DNA from: an uncultured Granulosicoccaceae bacterium
Lineage (GTDB): Bacteria > Pseudomonadota > Gammaproteobacteria > Granulosicoccales > Granulosicoccaceae
Direction: 5' to 3'
Length of the DNA: 64,000 nucleotides
NCBI GenBank assembly: GCA_937951345.1
Contig: CALFCF010000017.1
Coordinates: 1-64,000, forward strand
Shown: piece after piece, positions 1-11,700 of the stretch
Numbering within the stretch: the stretch's first letter is position 1
Layout: each line of letters begins with the position of its first letter
The notes under the pieces: model-generated
Told to the model about the DNA's origin: nothing
What the model saw: only the letters and a program-made list of their open reading frames with translations
Databases searched by the model: none
Made by a program: the position numbers and the translations under genes

Positions 1-237
1 GCAGCCCTGGCAACGCAGGCAATAAATCAGAAGTTCCTTAAGCTTTACGCGCTAAAAAGAGCTAACTCAGGCTCATTTGTGAAGCAGTCGACCTATCTTT
101 TTATCTTCCAATCAAAACATCAAATCCATAACCACTATTACTAACGACATTAAGGCCATGTAATCAAAAGCTCATTAACGTATGCGGATTGATGCCGTTA
201 TCAGCTACTCATCCTCATCAATTCGTGGTTGTACTAT

Positions 238-741
238 ATGAAAACTGTTGCTGTACTGAAAATTTCCGCTTTTGTCTTATTAAGTAGTTCTATTGCTGCA
301 TGTGCAAATTCCAAAAAAGATATTCCAGCACCGCAAGCACCTGTAGCTGCATTGCCAGCACCTAAACCGGCACCGCAGATTGTAGAAACGCCACGCGGCC
401 CAAGCTTGACTCTAAGTAATGTGTTATTCGACTTTGATGAATCCAGTCTACGCCCGGAAGCACAGGGTACGATTGAAAAAGCTGCCGAATACCTGGACGC
501 AAATCCTCAGCGGACGGCACTAATTGAGGGCCACACCGACCATACCGGGCCTGACGAGTACAATCGAGGTCTGTCGTTGTCGCGCTCAGAGTCCATTAAA
601 GATGCATTGGTTCAGCTTGGTATCGATGAAAACCGAATTACCACTAACGGACTGGGCGAAAGCCAGCCGATTGCTGACAACAGCGATAATGAAGGACGAC
701 AAGCCAATCGCCGAAGCGAGATAATCTTCCTGGCGAAGTAA
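238..741 (+). CDS. OmpA-family (Pal-like) outer membrane lipoprotein
   Basis: This is a peptidoglycan-associated lipoprotein-like protein of 167 residues that should tether the outer membrane to the wall. The N-terminus is a lipoprotein signal with lipobox SIAAC (lipidated Cys22). A Pro/Ala-rich linker follows, then a C-terminal OmpA domain from about residue 60 with the family signatures FDFDESSL, GHTDHTG, SLSRSESI and NRRSE. I chose ATG 238 because an upstream TTG at 229 would add only MYY ahead of a normal signal peptide. No tol genes adjoin it, so it is more likely a stand-alone OmpA-domain lipoprotein than the tol-pal Pal. Domain assignment is firm; the specific role is inferred. Confidence 0.88.
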   Translation: MKTVAVLKISAFVLLSSSIAACANSKKDIPAPQAPVAALPAPKPAPQIVETPRGPSLTLSNVLFDFDESSLRPEAQGTIEKAAEYLDANPQRTALIEGHTDHTGPDEYNRGLSLSRSESIKDALVQLGIDENRITTNGLGESQPIADNSDNEGRQANRRSEIIFLAK

Positions 742-794
742 TAATACCCGTTAAAAATAAACGACTATCAGTCAGTTTATTTTCCTCTTAAATC

Positions 795-823
795 AAGAGC
801 AGTTGCATTCTGTAACTGCTCTT
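795..823. terminator. Inverted repeat after the OmpA-type gene
   Basis: A perfect 10-bp stem (AAGAGCAGTT / AACTGCTCTT) with a 9-base loop lies about 55 bp past the stop codon. There is no clear T-run after it, so it may be a weak or factor-assisted terminator between this gene and the convergent acyl-CoA dehydrogenase gene. Confidence 0.4.
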
Positions 824-937
824 GACCTATCACCAAAAAACTGAAGCAGTGTGAGAGATCCCGGGTATGTTTTTGCCTAAAAACCCCCATAACCCGGTAC
901 AGCGAAACGATTATTTGACGCCCCTTGCCTTACACAC

Positions 938-2161
938 TTATTCTTCGGTGTATCGCTTGATAATCATTTTACCCAGCGCCATTTGATGAACCTGATCAGG
1001 CCCGTCCGCCTGTCGACACCAGCGTGCATAGTTAAAACCTTCCGCCATGCAGTAATCTTCTGTCAGACCACCTGCGCCATGAATCTGCATACAGCGATCA
1101 ATCAGGTTCTGAATCATAATGGGCACAGTGGTTTTACTGGCTGCGATTAAATCCATTGCGCCTTTTGGGCCTACTTCGTCCATTTTTTTACAGGTTTTCA
1201 TCACCAGCAATCGCGCCATCTCAAGCTCGGAATAGCATTTGGAAATATCTTCTCGAACGCTTTGGTGGCTACTCAGCGTACGGCCGAAAGTCGAGCGCGA
1301 TACTGTACGTTTACAGGTGATTTCTAGCGAACGCTGCCCAATACCGATAAGGCGCATACAATGATGAATACGGCCCGGTCCAAGGCGGCCCTGAGCAATT
1401 TCGAACCCTCGTCCCTCACCCAGTAGAACATTGCTCAGCGGAACACGCACGTTGTCGAAATGCACCTCTGCATGCCCCTGAGGCGCATCATCGTAGCCGA
1501 GCGTTGTTAATGGACGAACCAATTCAACGCCCGGTGTGCTTTTAGGCACAAGTACCTGTGTCTGCTGTTTGTGCCGATCAGCGTTGTCAGGGTCGGATTT
1601 ACCCATCACAATGAATATCGTCGTGCGCTCATACATGGCGTTAGTGATAAACCATTTACGGCCATTGAGCACCCAATGATCGCCGTCTTGAACAATACTG
1701 AGCTCCACATTGGTAGCATCCGAGCTTGCAACCTGGGGTTCTGTCATACAATAACTTGATCGAATTTCGCCGTTAAGTAACGGCGTAAGCCATTGTTCCT
1801 GTTGCTCAGCGTTGCCGTACTTCATAAACACTTCCATATTGCCAGTGTCAGGAGCACTGCAGTTGAACACTTCCGGCGCCCACAGCACACGCCCCATGGC
1901 TTCCGCAAGCGGGGCGTATTCAAAATTGCTTAACCCATCGTGATCAACAAATTCAGCAAGGTCCGGTGGAACAAAGAGGTTCCAGAGGCCGGCTTGCCTT
2001 GCCTTTTCCTTGAGCTCGTCTATCAGCGCAAGAGGAGCCCATCGATTTTCCACATGATGCAAATGCTCTGCGTAGGCTGTTTCATTGGGGTAGATGTGTT
2101 CATCCATGAAGCTCTGCAACTGCGCTTGCAGTTGTAGAGATTTCTCACTGAATTCAAGCAC
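938..2161 (-). CDS. Acyl-CoA dehydrogenase, ACAD10/11-like
   Basis: This is an FAD-dependent acyl-CoA dehydrogenase of about 407 residues, expected to introduce the alpha-beta double bond in acyl-CoA beta-oxidation. The middle domain shows the family signature YCMTEPQVASSDATN and the core RKWFITNA. The C-terminal helical domain has RSTFGRTLSSHQ and IHGAGGLTEDY, typical of the ACAD10/11 branch. The frame stays open upstream to a TTG at 2236. I prefer GTG 2161 because it is preceded by GGAG at 7-nt spacing and begins VLEFSEKS, as acyl-CoA dehydrogenases usually do. The substrate chain length cannot be read from sequence. The gene stands alone, convergent with the OmpA-type gene. Confidence 0.88.
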   Translation of the reverse strand: MLEFSEKSLQLQAQLQSFMDEHIYPNETAYAEHLHHVENRWAPLALIDELKEKARQAGLWNLFVPPDLAEFVDHDGLSNFEYAPLAEAMGRVLWAPEVFNCSAPDTGNMEVFMKYGNAEQQEQWLTPLLNGEIRSSYCMTEPQVASSDATNVELSIVQDGDHWVLNGRKWFITNAMYERTTIFIVMGKSDPDNADRHKQQTQVLVPKSTPGVELVRPLTTLGYDDAPQGHAEVHFDNVRVPLSNVLLGEGRGFEIAQGRLGPGRIHHCMRLIGIGQRSLEITCKRTVSRSTFGRTLSSHQSVREDISKCYSELEMARLLVMKTCKKMDEVGPKGAMDLIAASKTTVPIMIQNLIDRCMQIHGAGGLTEDYCMAEGFNYARWCRQADGPDQVHQMALGKMIIKRYTEE

Positions 2162-2723
2162 TGAAGGACTCCGGGTAGATTCAGGTAACGGTTCGTTGCA
2201 CCAGTATAGAAAGATGAACGAGATCACTCCAGTCAATTATTACGATGCATGTCTATTTCCTCAGTAAACAGCATGTGGTGAAAGGTGTAGCGATATTTAA
2301 CGATGGGCGGTGTATACGCGAAACGTCTAAAGATGCTTTATGAGCCCAGGCTAGCAAAATAGCAGCGGATACTTAAAGATCGGCTAGAGGCTGGTCAGCG
2401 GCAAAACCTAGTCACCCGCTGCGTCTGTGGAGTGACAAGTTCACTGTAGAGGCTCTGGAGCACCAGCGCGTGGCACAGACTCAGCATGGAACCGAGGTAA
2501 ACGGTTCGTGAATGCAAATGACCGACAAGTATTTGGAGCCCCCGTTATTTGGGTAGAACTATGAAGCGACAGTGCGAATCAATACACTGATGTTCGAGCC
2601 CGCAAGAATATCAATTGTCTGAACAGTACTAGTATCCCACCGTGGGGTAAAGGTAGGCTCAAATAAGCAGCCTCAGGTTGAAAGCCGAAATCTACCCAAC
2701 GCATGACGCATTTTCCGAACACA
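2162..2723. other. Intergenic region, no gene seen
   Basis: About 560 bp lie between the acyl-CoA dehydrogenase start and the terminator of the giant repeat gene. I see no convincing coding frame, RNA or repeat here. Open frames entering from the giant gene's antisense strand are coding shadows. The upstream part must hold the dehydrogenase promoter. Confidence 0.5.
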
Positions 2724-2751
2724 AAAAACGCCGGCTCATACCGGCGTTTTT
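2724..2751 (-). terminator. Rho-independent terminator of the giant repeat gene
   Basis: A perfect 11-bp stem (AAAAACGCCGG / CCGGCGTTTTT) with a 6-base loop lies 25 bp past the stop codon of the giant gene. GC-rich pairing followed by a U-run in the transcript makes it a strong intrinsic terminator. By symmetry it could also act on the other strand. Confidence 0.9.
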
Positions 2752-2775
2752 CTGTTTAATTGCCTCAACCAGATA

Positions 2776-5700
2776 TCAGGTGGGCTGCGTTCGCAGTCGA
2801 TGCCGCCGTAGCAATCCAGCCAGTGCAAAAACTCCCAGTAGTGGCAGCATTGGGTCGATCGGCGAGCGTTCGGTATTGTGTATCGGCGGTACAATTGCAC
2901 AACCGCTTCCTGCAAGACCTGTACGGACACTACCAAGTGACGGGACCTCCAGCACATCAGATACACCGTTTCCATCAATATCCGGTAGTGCCGCAGCGAT
3001 AAGCGGTTCGTCTGCCCGGCCGTCGCCATCAACATCAATTCCACCGGCCTCAATTACATCCGACACACCATCACCGTCACTGTCCAGATCGAGATGATTG
3101 GGTACACCGTCACCATCCAGATCACTGACCATAGCCGGGATAACAGCGAAAGCATCATCAAAACCATCACCATCCACGTCGCTGAATCCGTCCACCATGC
3201 CATCGTTGTCAGCATCCGTAGCGCCGGTTTCAAACAAGTCGCTTAGACCATCACCATCAGAATCCAATGCTATAGCATCCAGCACACCATTCCCGTCCGT
3301 GTCGATCGGTGCCGTAGGTGACGCAGCATAGCCGTCATCAACCCCGTCACCGTTGGTATCAACGAAGTCGTCAAACCTGCCATCATTGTCACTATCAGCA
3401 TCAGGCCCGAGACCCTCATAGGAATCTGACAGTCCATCATTGTCACTATCAAGGTCTCTGAAATCTGCAAGTCCGTCAACATCAGTGTTGCGCGGAGCAC
3501 CACCAGCACCCTGGACCAAGCCATTCTGATCAACACCTGAAACCAACAGTGACGATTCATCATTAAGCACAACCGGCACGTCTATGCGACCATCAAGATT
3601 CTCATCTCGATGATCAGACTCGATCGTGTCAAGCAAACCATCATTGTCGCTGTCAAGATCCCGGTAATCGTGTATACCGTCTCCATCAATATCTATCAGC
3701 GAATAGTTTTCAATACCTGACTCGGGTATTTCCTCAACAAAATCGGCCATACCGTTCGCACCGAATTCAAACGATGGATCTATAACGCCGTCGAGATCAG
3801 CGTCCAGCAGCAATACACCTAACATGCCTAGACGCACTTCGATGATGTCAAAGATTCCGTCGTTATCCACATCGAGATCGCGGAAATCCCTTACACCATC
3901 ACCATCGGAATCGAGATTGCCCTCAGTCAGATCACTGATACCGTCGTTATCCGCATCAATATCAATGTAGTCAAACGTCGCGTCGTTGTCCCTGTCTGCC
4001 GGAAACTGGCCTTCAAACTCCGCCTCGATAGCATCACTGACACCATCGTTATCGGAATCAAGATCCTGAAAATCAGGCGTACCATCACCGTCAGTATCCA
4101 CAGTACCTTCAATTGCATCGCTCAACCCATCACCATCGGCATCTGACGCCGGATCAATGTAGTCGGCAACTCCGTCGCCATCAGCGTCCGCGACACCTTC
4201 AGTACTGTCAGCAATACCATCGTTGTCTGAATCCGTGTCAACGTAGTTCGGTGCACCGTCAGCATCTGTATCTACAGGTGTAGCGCTATTGTCACCGAGT
4301 TCGACTGCATCAGGTATACCGTCATCGTCTGAATCATCATCCAGGAAGTCGGGGGTGCCATCTGCATCGGTATCAACTGGATTGGTTGGGTCATCGCCTG
4401 CCTCTAGCGCATCGGCAATACCATCACCATCCGAATCCGTGTCGAGGTAGTTTGGTGTACCGTCACTGTTGGAATCTGCAACACCTTCCAGTTCGTCCGG
4501 AATACCATCTCCATCTGAATCGCTATCAAGTGTATCCGCGATACCATCATTATCAGTATCAGCTTGGCCTTCAACAGCATCCGGGATTCCGTCATTATCG
4601 GAATCTACATCGAGCGCATCCGGCGTACCGTCACCGTCTGTGTCGGTGACACCTTCAGTCGCATCGGGAATTCCATCACCATCTGCGTCAGTATCAAGCG
4701 CATCCGGTACCGAGTCACCATCAGTATCAGCAACACCTTCAACTGCATCGTCGATCCCGTCGTTATCGGAATCCTCGTCCAGATAATCGGCTATTCCATC
4801 AGCGTCTGTGTCAACCCCACCCTCGATTGCATCCGGTATACCGTCAGCATCTGAATCGTCGTCCAGATAATCCGGTGTGCTGTCGGCATCGGTATCAACA
4901 GAGCCTTCCACCGCGTCTTCGATACCATCACCATCTGAATCATCATCGAGAAAATCCGGTGTGTTGTCAGCATCGCTATCAACAGATCCCTCTACCAAAT
5001 CTGATATGCCGTCACCGTCGGCATCATCATCGAGAAAATCCGCGACACCATCGGCGTCGGTATCCATGGCCGTTATCGCATCATCTGTACCGTCGCCATC
5101 AGCATCCGTACCACCGGTTACATCCACATCAAAGGTATCGTCAATACCATCCAGGTCACTATCCACACCACTGACTGGTGCTTCGACACTATCAGGAATG
5201 TTGTCATTATCGGCATCGACATCCAGGTAATCCGGAGATCCGTCTGCATCGGTATCAGGTGTTGCGATAGCATCATCAACTCCATCACCGTTGTCATCCG
5301 TGCCGCCAGTGACATCAACATCATAACTATCATCAATACCGTCACCATCAGTGTCTTCGCCACTCGACGGTGCTTCGATGCTATCCGGAATACCGTCATT
5401 GTCGGAATCCGGATCCTGCCAGTCAGCAATACCGTCGTTATCGGCATCTGTGTTGTTTGGCGCGCCGGACGCTTCGACTGCGTCTGGGGTACCGTCATTA
5501 TCAGAATCAGTATCCTGGAAATCTGGCACACTATCGCCATCGGTATCAGTAACAGCTATCAGAGTGGTATCGTCTGAACCATCACCATCTGCGTCTGTAA
5601 AATCATCTACAGTACCGTCATTGTCTACATCCGGCAGACCCGCTTCGACTATGTCGTTGATGCCATCATTATCTGAATCCGGATCAAGGTAATCCGGCAG

Positions 5701-8700
5701 AGCGTCGGCATCGGTATCAAGGACAACTGCGTTATCGTCAACACCATCGCCATTGGAGTCGGGACCTCCTGTCGCATCGCTATCGTAGGCATCATCAATG
5801 CCGTCGCCATCAGTATCGACACCGGCAAGTTCTGATTCTTCAGCATCGGGAATACCATCATTTTCCGAATCAAGATCCAGCCAATCGGGTACACCGTCAC
5901 CATCGGTATCGACTGAACCCGGGGCTCCGCTGGCTTCCACTGCATCGGGTAAACCATCTCCGTCAGCATCCACATCCACTGCATCAGGGATACCATCACC
6001 GTCGGTATCCGGGTTGGGCGCTACTACTGAATCGCCGAGACCATCGCCGTCGATATCAACAAAGTCATCGAGCACGCCATCATCATCATTGTCAGGTAGA
6101 CCCGCTTCAACGATGTCTGGAATGCCATCATTGTCTGAATCAGGATCAAGGTAATTGGGTACACCGTCACCATCCGTATCTTCGATGCCCTCGACCACAT
6201 CCGGGATGCCATCGTTATCCGAATCGGCGTCAGCAAAATCAACCACGCCGTCACCGTCGGTATCTATCTCCGGTGAACCGACCGGTTCGTCGTGCAGACC
6301 ATTGCCATCAGCGTCGGTAAAGCCGTCAACCATTCCGTCACCGTCCGCGTCCGTACCACCTGATTCAATAATGTCAGATATACCGTCGTCATCTGAATCC
6401 AGATCCAGATAATCCGGCTCGCCATCACCATCGGTATCAATCGCACCTTCTGTCGCATCAGTGACACCATCACCATCAGAATCCAGATCAAGGTGATCAG
6501 CCACACCGTCATTATCAGTGTCCACGGTTCCAGCATTACCAGCAGCTTCTACAACATCGGGGATGCCATCGCCATCTGAATCATCATCAAGATAATCCGG
6601 CGCACCATCACCGTCACTGTCTACGTCACCTTCGACAGCATCCGCAATGCCATCATTATCCGAATCTCCATCAAGATAATCCGGCGTTGCGTCAGCGTCG
6701 CTGTCAACAGTGCTCTCGACATTATCCGGAATGCCATCATCATCCGAGTCAGCATCGAGATAATCCGGTGCGCCATCGCCGTCACTGTCTACATCACCTT
6801 CGGTTGCATCGGGGATTCCATCGCTATCTGAATCTTCATCGAGATAATCCGGCGCATTATCACCGTCACTGTCTACGTCACCTTCGACAGCATCCGCAAT
6901 GCCATCATTATCCGAATCTTCATCGAGATAATCCGGTGTAGCATCAGCGTCGCTGTCAACAGTGCTCTCAACATTATCCGGAATGCCATCATCATCCGAG
7001 TCACCATCAAGATAATCTGGTGTGCCATCGCCGTCACTGTCTACATCACCTTCGGTTGCATCCGGAATTCCATCGCTATCTGAATCTTCATCAAGATAAT
7101 CCGGTGCACCATCACTGTCGCTGTCAATGGCGCTCTCAACACTATCCGGGATACCGTCGTTATCCGAATCACTTTCGAGATAATCCGGAGCGCCATCGCC
7201 ATCACTGTCTATATCACCTTCGGTAGCATCCGGGATTCCATCGTTATCCGAATCTTCATCAACGTAGTCCGCTGCACCATCGGCATCAGTGTCAAGCGTA
7301 ATGACCGCATCATCTACACCGTCATCGTCAGCATCGTCACCACCGGTAACATCCACGTCGTAAAGGTCGTCAATACCATCACCATCTGTATCCACACCGC
7401 TGACCGATGCTTCAACACTGTCCGGGATACCATCGTTATCCGAATCTGTATCCTGCCAGTCGGCAACGCCGTTGCCATCTGTATCGATACTGCCTTCAAC
7501 AGCATCCGGAATACCGTCATTGTCTGCATCGTTCTCCTGGAAATCTGGTACACCATCACCATCCGTGTCAGTGACAGGTGCTGTAACCACATCATCTGAA
7601 CCGTCGCCATTCACATCACTAAAATTATCAACCAGGCCATCGGCATCGGTATCAGGCAAACCCGCTTCATAGATGTCGTTAATGCCGTCATTGTCGGAAT
7701 CCAGGTCGAGGTAATCAGGCGTGCCATCTCCATCTGTATCCAACGTGGTCGCTGTATCGTCAAGACCGTCGCCATCGATATCTTCACCGCCGGAGGCATC
7801 AGCATCATAAGCGTCATCGATACCATCACCGTCGCTGTCACTATCCGAGAGCAAGGATTCGAGATTGTCAGGAATGCCATCATTGTCTGAATCAAGATCA
7901 AGCCAATCAGCAATGCCATCGCCGTCGGTATCCGCAGAACCTTCGATTGCGTCAGGCAACCCATCGCCATCAGCGTCAACATCGAGTGCGTCAGGGGTGC
8001 CATCTGCGTCAGTATCCGGATACGGTGCTACCGTATTGTCAGCAAGACCGTCACCGTCGCTATCGGTAAATTCATCTACCAACCCATCGGCATCAACATC
8101 CGGCAATCCAGCTTCGTATATGTCATTGATACCGTCATTGTCAGAATCAAGATCCTGGTAATTTGGCACGCCGTCACCATCGGTATCTGCTAGTCCCGAC
8201 CCGTCAGCAGCCGCCTCAACGATATCCGGTATACCGTCGTTGTCAGAGTCAGCATCTGCAAAATCAACAACGCCGTCACCGTCTGTGTCTGTGTTCGGTG
8301 AGCCAACCGGTTCGTCATGCAAACCGTTGTTATCGGCATCGGTAAATTCGTCAACCGTGCCATCGCCATCTGCATCGTCACCACCTGATTCGAGAATGTC
8401 ATTAATGCCATCACTATCTGAATCCAGATCAACGTAGTCAGGTGCACCATCGCCATCAGAGTCAATCACAGAAGCCGCATCATCAACGCCGTCGCCGTTG
8501 GCATCAATGCCACCGGTAGCATCGACGTCAAAGCTATCGTCAATGCCGTCGCCGTCCGAATCATTACCCGAAACTGATGCTTCTTCAGCATCGATTAGTC
8601 CATCGTTATCAGAGTCGAGGTCGAGATAGTCCGGGATACCATCACCGTCCGTATCAACATTGCCTTCTAACGCATCCGGCAGACCGTCGTTGTCAGAATC

Positions 8701-11700
8701 TGTATCCAGATGATCAACCACGCCATCAACATCGGAGTCATTGTCGGGCAGTGGAATAAGTGCAACTGCGTCATCAACACCGTCACCATTCGCATCGACC
8801 AGCTCATCAATGACACCATCGTTATCTACATCGGAGCCACCGGCTTCAGTTGCATCGCTAATGCCGTCGTTATCTGAATCCACATCCAGATAGTCGGGTA
8901 AACCGTCGACATCGGAATCAATGGGAGTGATCGCATCATCGACACCATCGCCATCAGTGTCGATTCCACCGGTTTGATCAACATCAAACAAGTCATCTAT
9001 TCCATCTGCATCAGAGTCAGTACCGGAAATCGGCGATTCCTCTGCATCCGGCAGACCGTCGTTATCTGAATCGAGGTCCAGCCAATCGGCCAGTCCGTCA
9101 CCATCGGTATCAGGACTTCCCTCTAACGCGTCCGGAATGCCATCGGCATCAGCATCTATATCCTGAAAGTCCGGCGACCCGTCATTGTCAGTATCCGGGA
9201 CCGGTGCAAGAACACCATCAGCCGACCCATCGGTATCCGTATCAGTAAAGTCATCAACAACGCCGTCAGCATCCAGATCTGGCAGACCAGCTTCATAGAT
9301 ATCGTTGATGCCATCGTTGTCGGCGTCCAGATCAAGATAGTCCGGCGTTCCATCAGCGTCAGTATCGAGAGTCTGAATAGCGTCGTCTACGCCATTGCCA
9401 TCAGCATCTTCGCCTTCGGTCTGATCAACATCGAAATCATCGTCAATACCATCACCATCCGTATCAACACCTGATACCGGAGACTCCTGGTTATCGGGAA
9501 TGCCATCGTTGTCGGAATCAAGATCAAGCCAATTGGCGATACCGTCTGCGTCGGTATCGGCGCTGCCTTCAACAACATCCGGAATGCCATCGTTATCCGC
9601 GTCGACATCCAGTTGATCAGGTGTGCCATCGCCATCAGTATCGGGGATGATCGGGTTAACCCCGTCGGCCTGACCGTCACCATCATCGTCGACAAAGTTA
9701 TCGGTCGTGCCGTCTGCATCAGCGTCAGATAAACCGGCTTCATTGATATCATTGATGCCATCGTTATCGGAATCGAGATCAAGATAGTCCGGCGTACCGT
9801 CCGCATCGCTATCAAGTGCCGAACTGCTATCTGCCACACCATCGCTGTCGGTATCAAGCGCGTCAGGCAGCGAGTCAACATCAAATGCATCGTCAATACC
9901 GTCAGCGTCCGTGTCTACCCCTGAAACACCACCTTCGGTACTGTCTGACAATCCGTCATTATCCGAATCAAGATCAAGGTAATCCGGTACGCTGTCACCA
10001 TCACTGTCACCATTACCTGCCGTACCGACTGCCTCTATCGCATCGGGTATGCGGTCCGCATCAGAATCAAGATCCAGTACATCGGGAATCGCATCCCCGT
10101 CTGTGTCCGGCCCGGATAAACCGGAACTACCGTCATGCAGACCGTTTCCATCCGTATCAGTGAAGTCGTCTACCTGAGCATCACCATCTGCATCACTGCC
10201 ACCGGATTCAATGACATCATTGATGCCATCGTTATCGCTATCCGAATCCAGATGATCAGGCGTACCGTCAGCATCTGTGTCGTCAAGCGGCAATGGATTT
10301 ACGGCGGCTGCATCATCCAGCCCGTCAGCATTGGCATCGATGAAATCATCCACAACACCGTTACCATCTGTGTCACTGCCACCGCCTTCGTTAGCATCGG
10401 TTATTCCGTCGTTGTCTGAATCAGCATCCAGGTGATCGGGTATGCCATCGTTATCGCTATCCGTTTGACCCGCAGGCGTACCCTTGCTGTCCGGGTCGAA
10501 GGCATCGTCAATACCATCGCCGTCACTGTCATTACCCGACAACGGTACGTTACTGCCTTCCTGCACATCCGGAATACCGTCATTGTCGCTATCAAGATCC
10601 AGGTGATCAGGTACCCCGTCAGCATCTGTGTCCTGTTGGACAACCGCATCATCAATACCATCAGTGTTAAGATCTTCACCGCCAGTCTGATCCGGATCAT
10701 AGGTATCATCGATACCGTCACCATCGCTATCCAGACCCGATGTCGCAGCTTCCTGACTGTCGGTTATACCGTCGTTGTCTGAATCAGTATCCTGAAAATC
10801 CGGGATGCCATCAGCGTCACGATCTTGCGGAAAGGTCGGATTATCCCCTGCCTCTATCGCGTCCGGGATGCCATCTGCGTCGGAATCAAGATCATACGCA
10901 TCTGAGGTGCCATCTCCATCGGTATCCACTCCAGCAGTACCCGGATGATTATCATGAAATCCGTCGCCATCAGAATCCGTGAATCCATCAATAATGCCAT
11001 CACCGTCCGCGTCGTTAAAACCGGATTCGACCAGATCAGGAATACCATCGTTGTCACTGTCGATATCATTCAGATCAAGGATGCCATCACCATCAGTGTC
11101 TCTATAGGTAGCACCAAAACGCCCAAATGCAGCAAACCCGACTGCACCAATAACATCTCTATCTTCAACAATAAAACGCACCGTGTTTGATCCTTGTTTC
11201 AACACACTCGGATCGAGTTCGGTGCGAATCATCTCGCCGGGGTCAAGGTACCAGGTAATGTTACTGGTGCTGCCGGGTTGTGTGATGTCCACGACACTAG
11301 TGCCATTGACAAGAATTTCAATTTTTGCAGCATCTGCGTATTCACGATGCTCCAGAAAAAAATCACCGTATCGAGCAGGATCATCGACGGTAAAGCTAGT
11401 TGTAAACTCCAGATGCAACAGGTCAGCTTCAAAATCGAGTATCTCGGGGATATCCACATTGGTGAAAAATTGCTGACCGTCATCAGGGTCAATACGTGAA
11501 GAACTGAAATCACCGAGTACATTGGAAGACGTGAATAGCGCGTCATTACCGATGAAATCGGGAAACGCATCATCAATGGTAAACGCAGATGTTGTATAGC
11601 CGGGAGGGTTGAATACAGCGGCACCGCCTTCCAGGGTGTGCAATGCGTCCGGGTAAACCACCAGATCAGTGGGTTGCTTAGCCGTCAGATTTCCGGCTAG

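Noticed and set aside
6600-7260. CRISPR-like regular repeats
   Set aside because: The 84-bp period is contiguous and in frame with the giant gene, without unique spacers, so it is coding repeat structure.
2760-11500. Many long plus-strand open frames rich in Ser and Pro, or in His and Arg, opposite the giant gene
   Set aside because: They are antisense shadows of the GAT/GAC-rich repeats: the repeated coding pattern keeps stops out of several other frames. None has a ribosome site or a recognisable domain.
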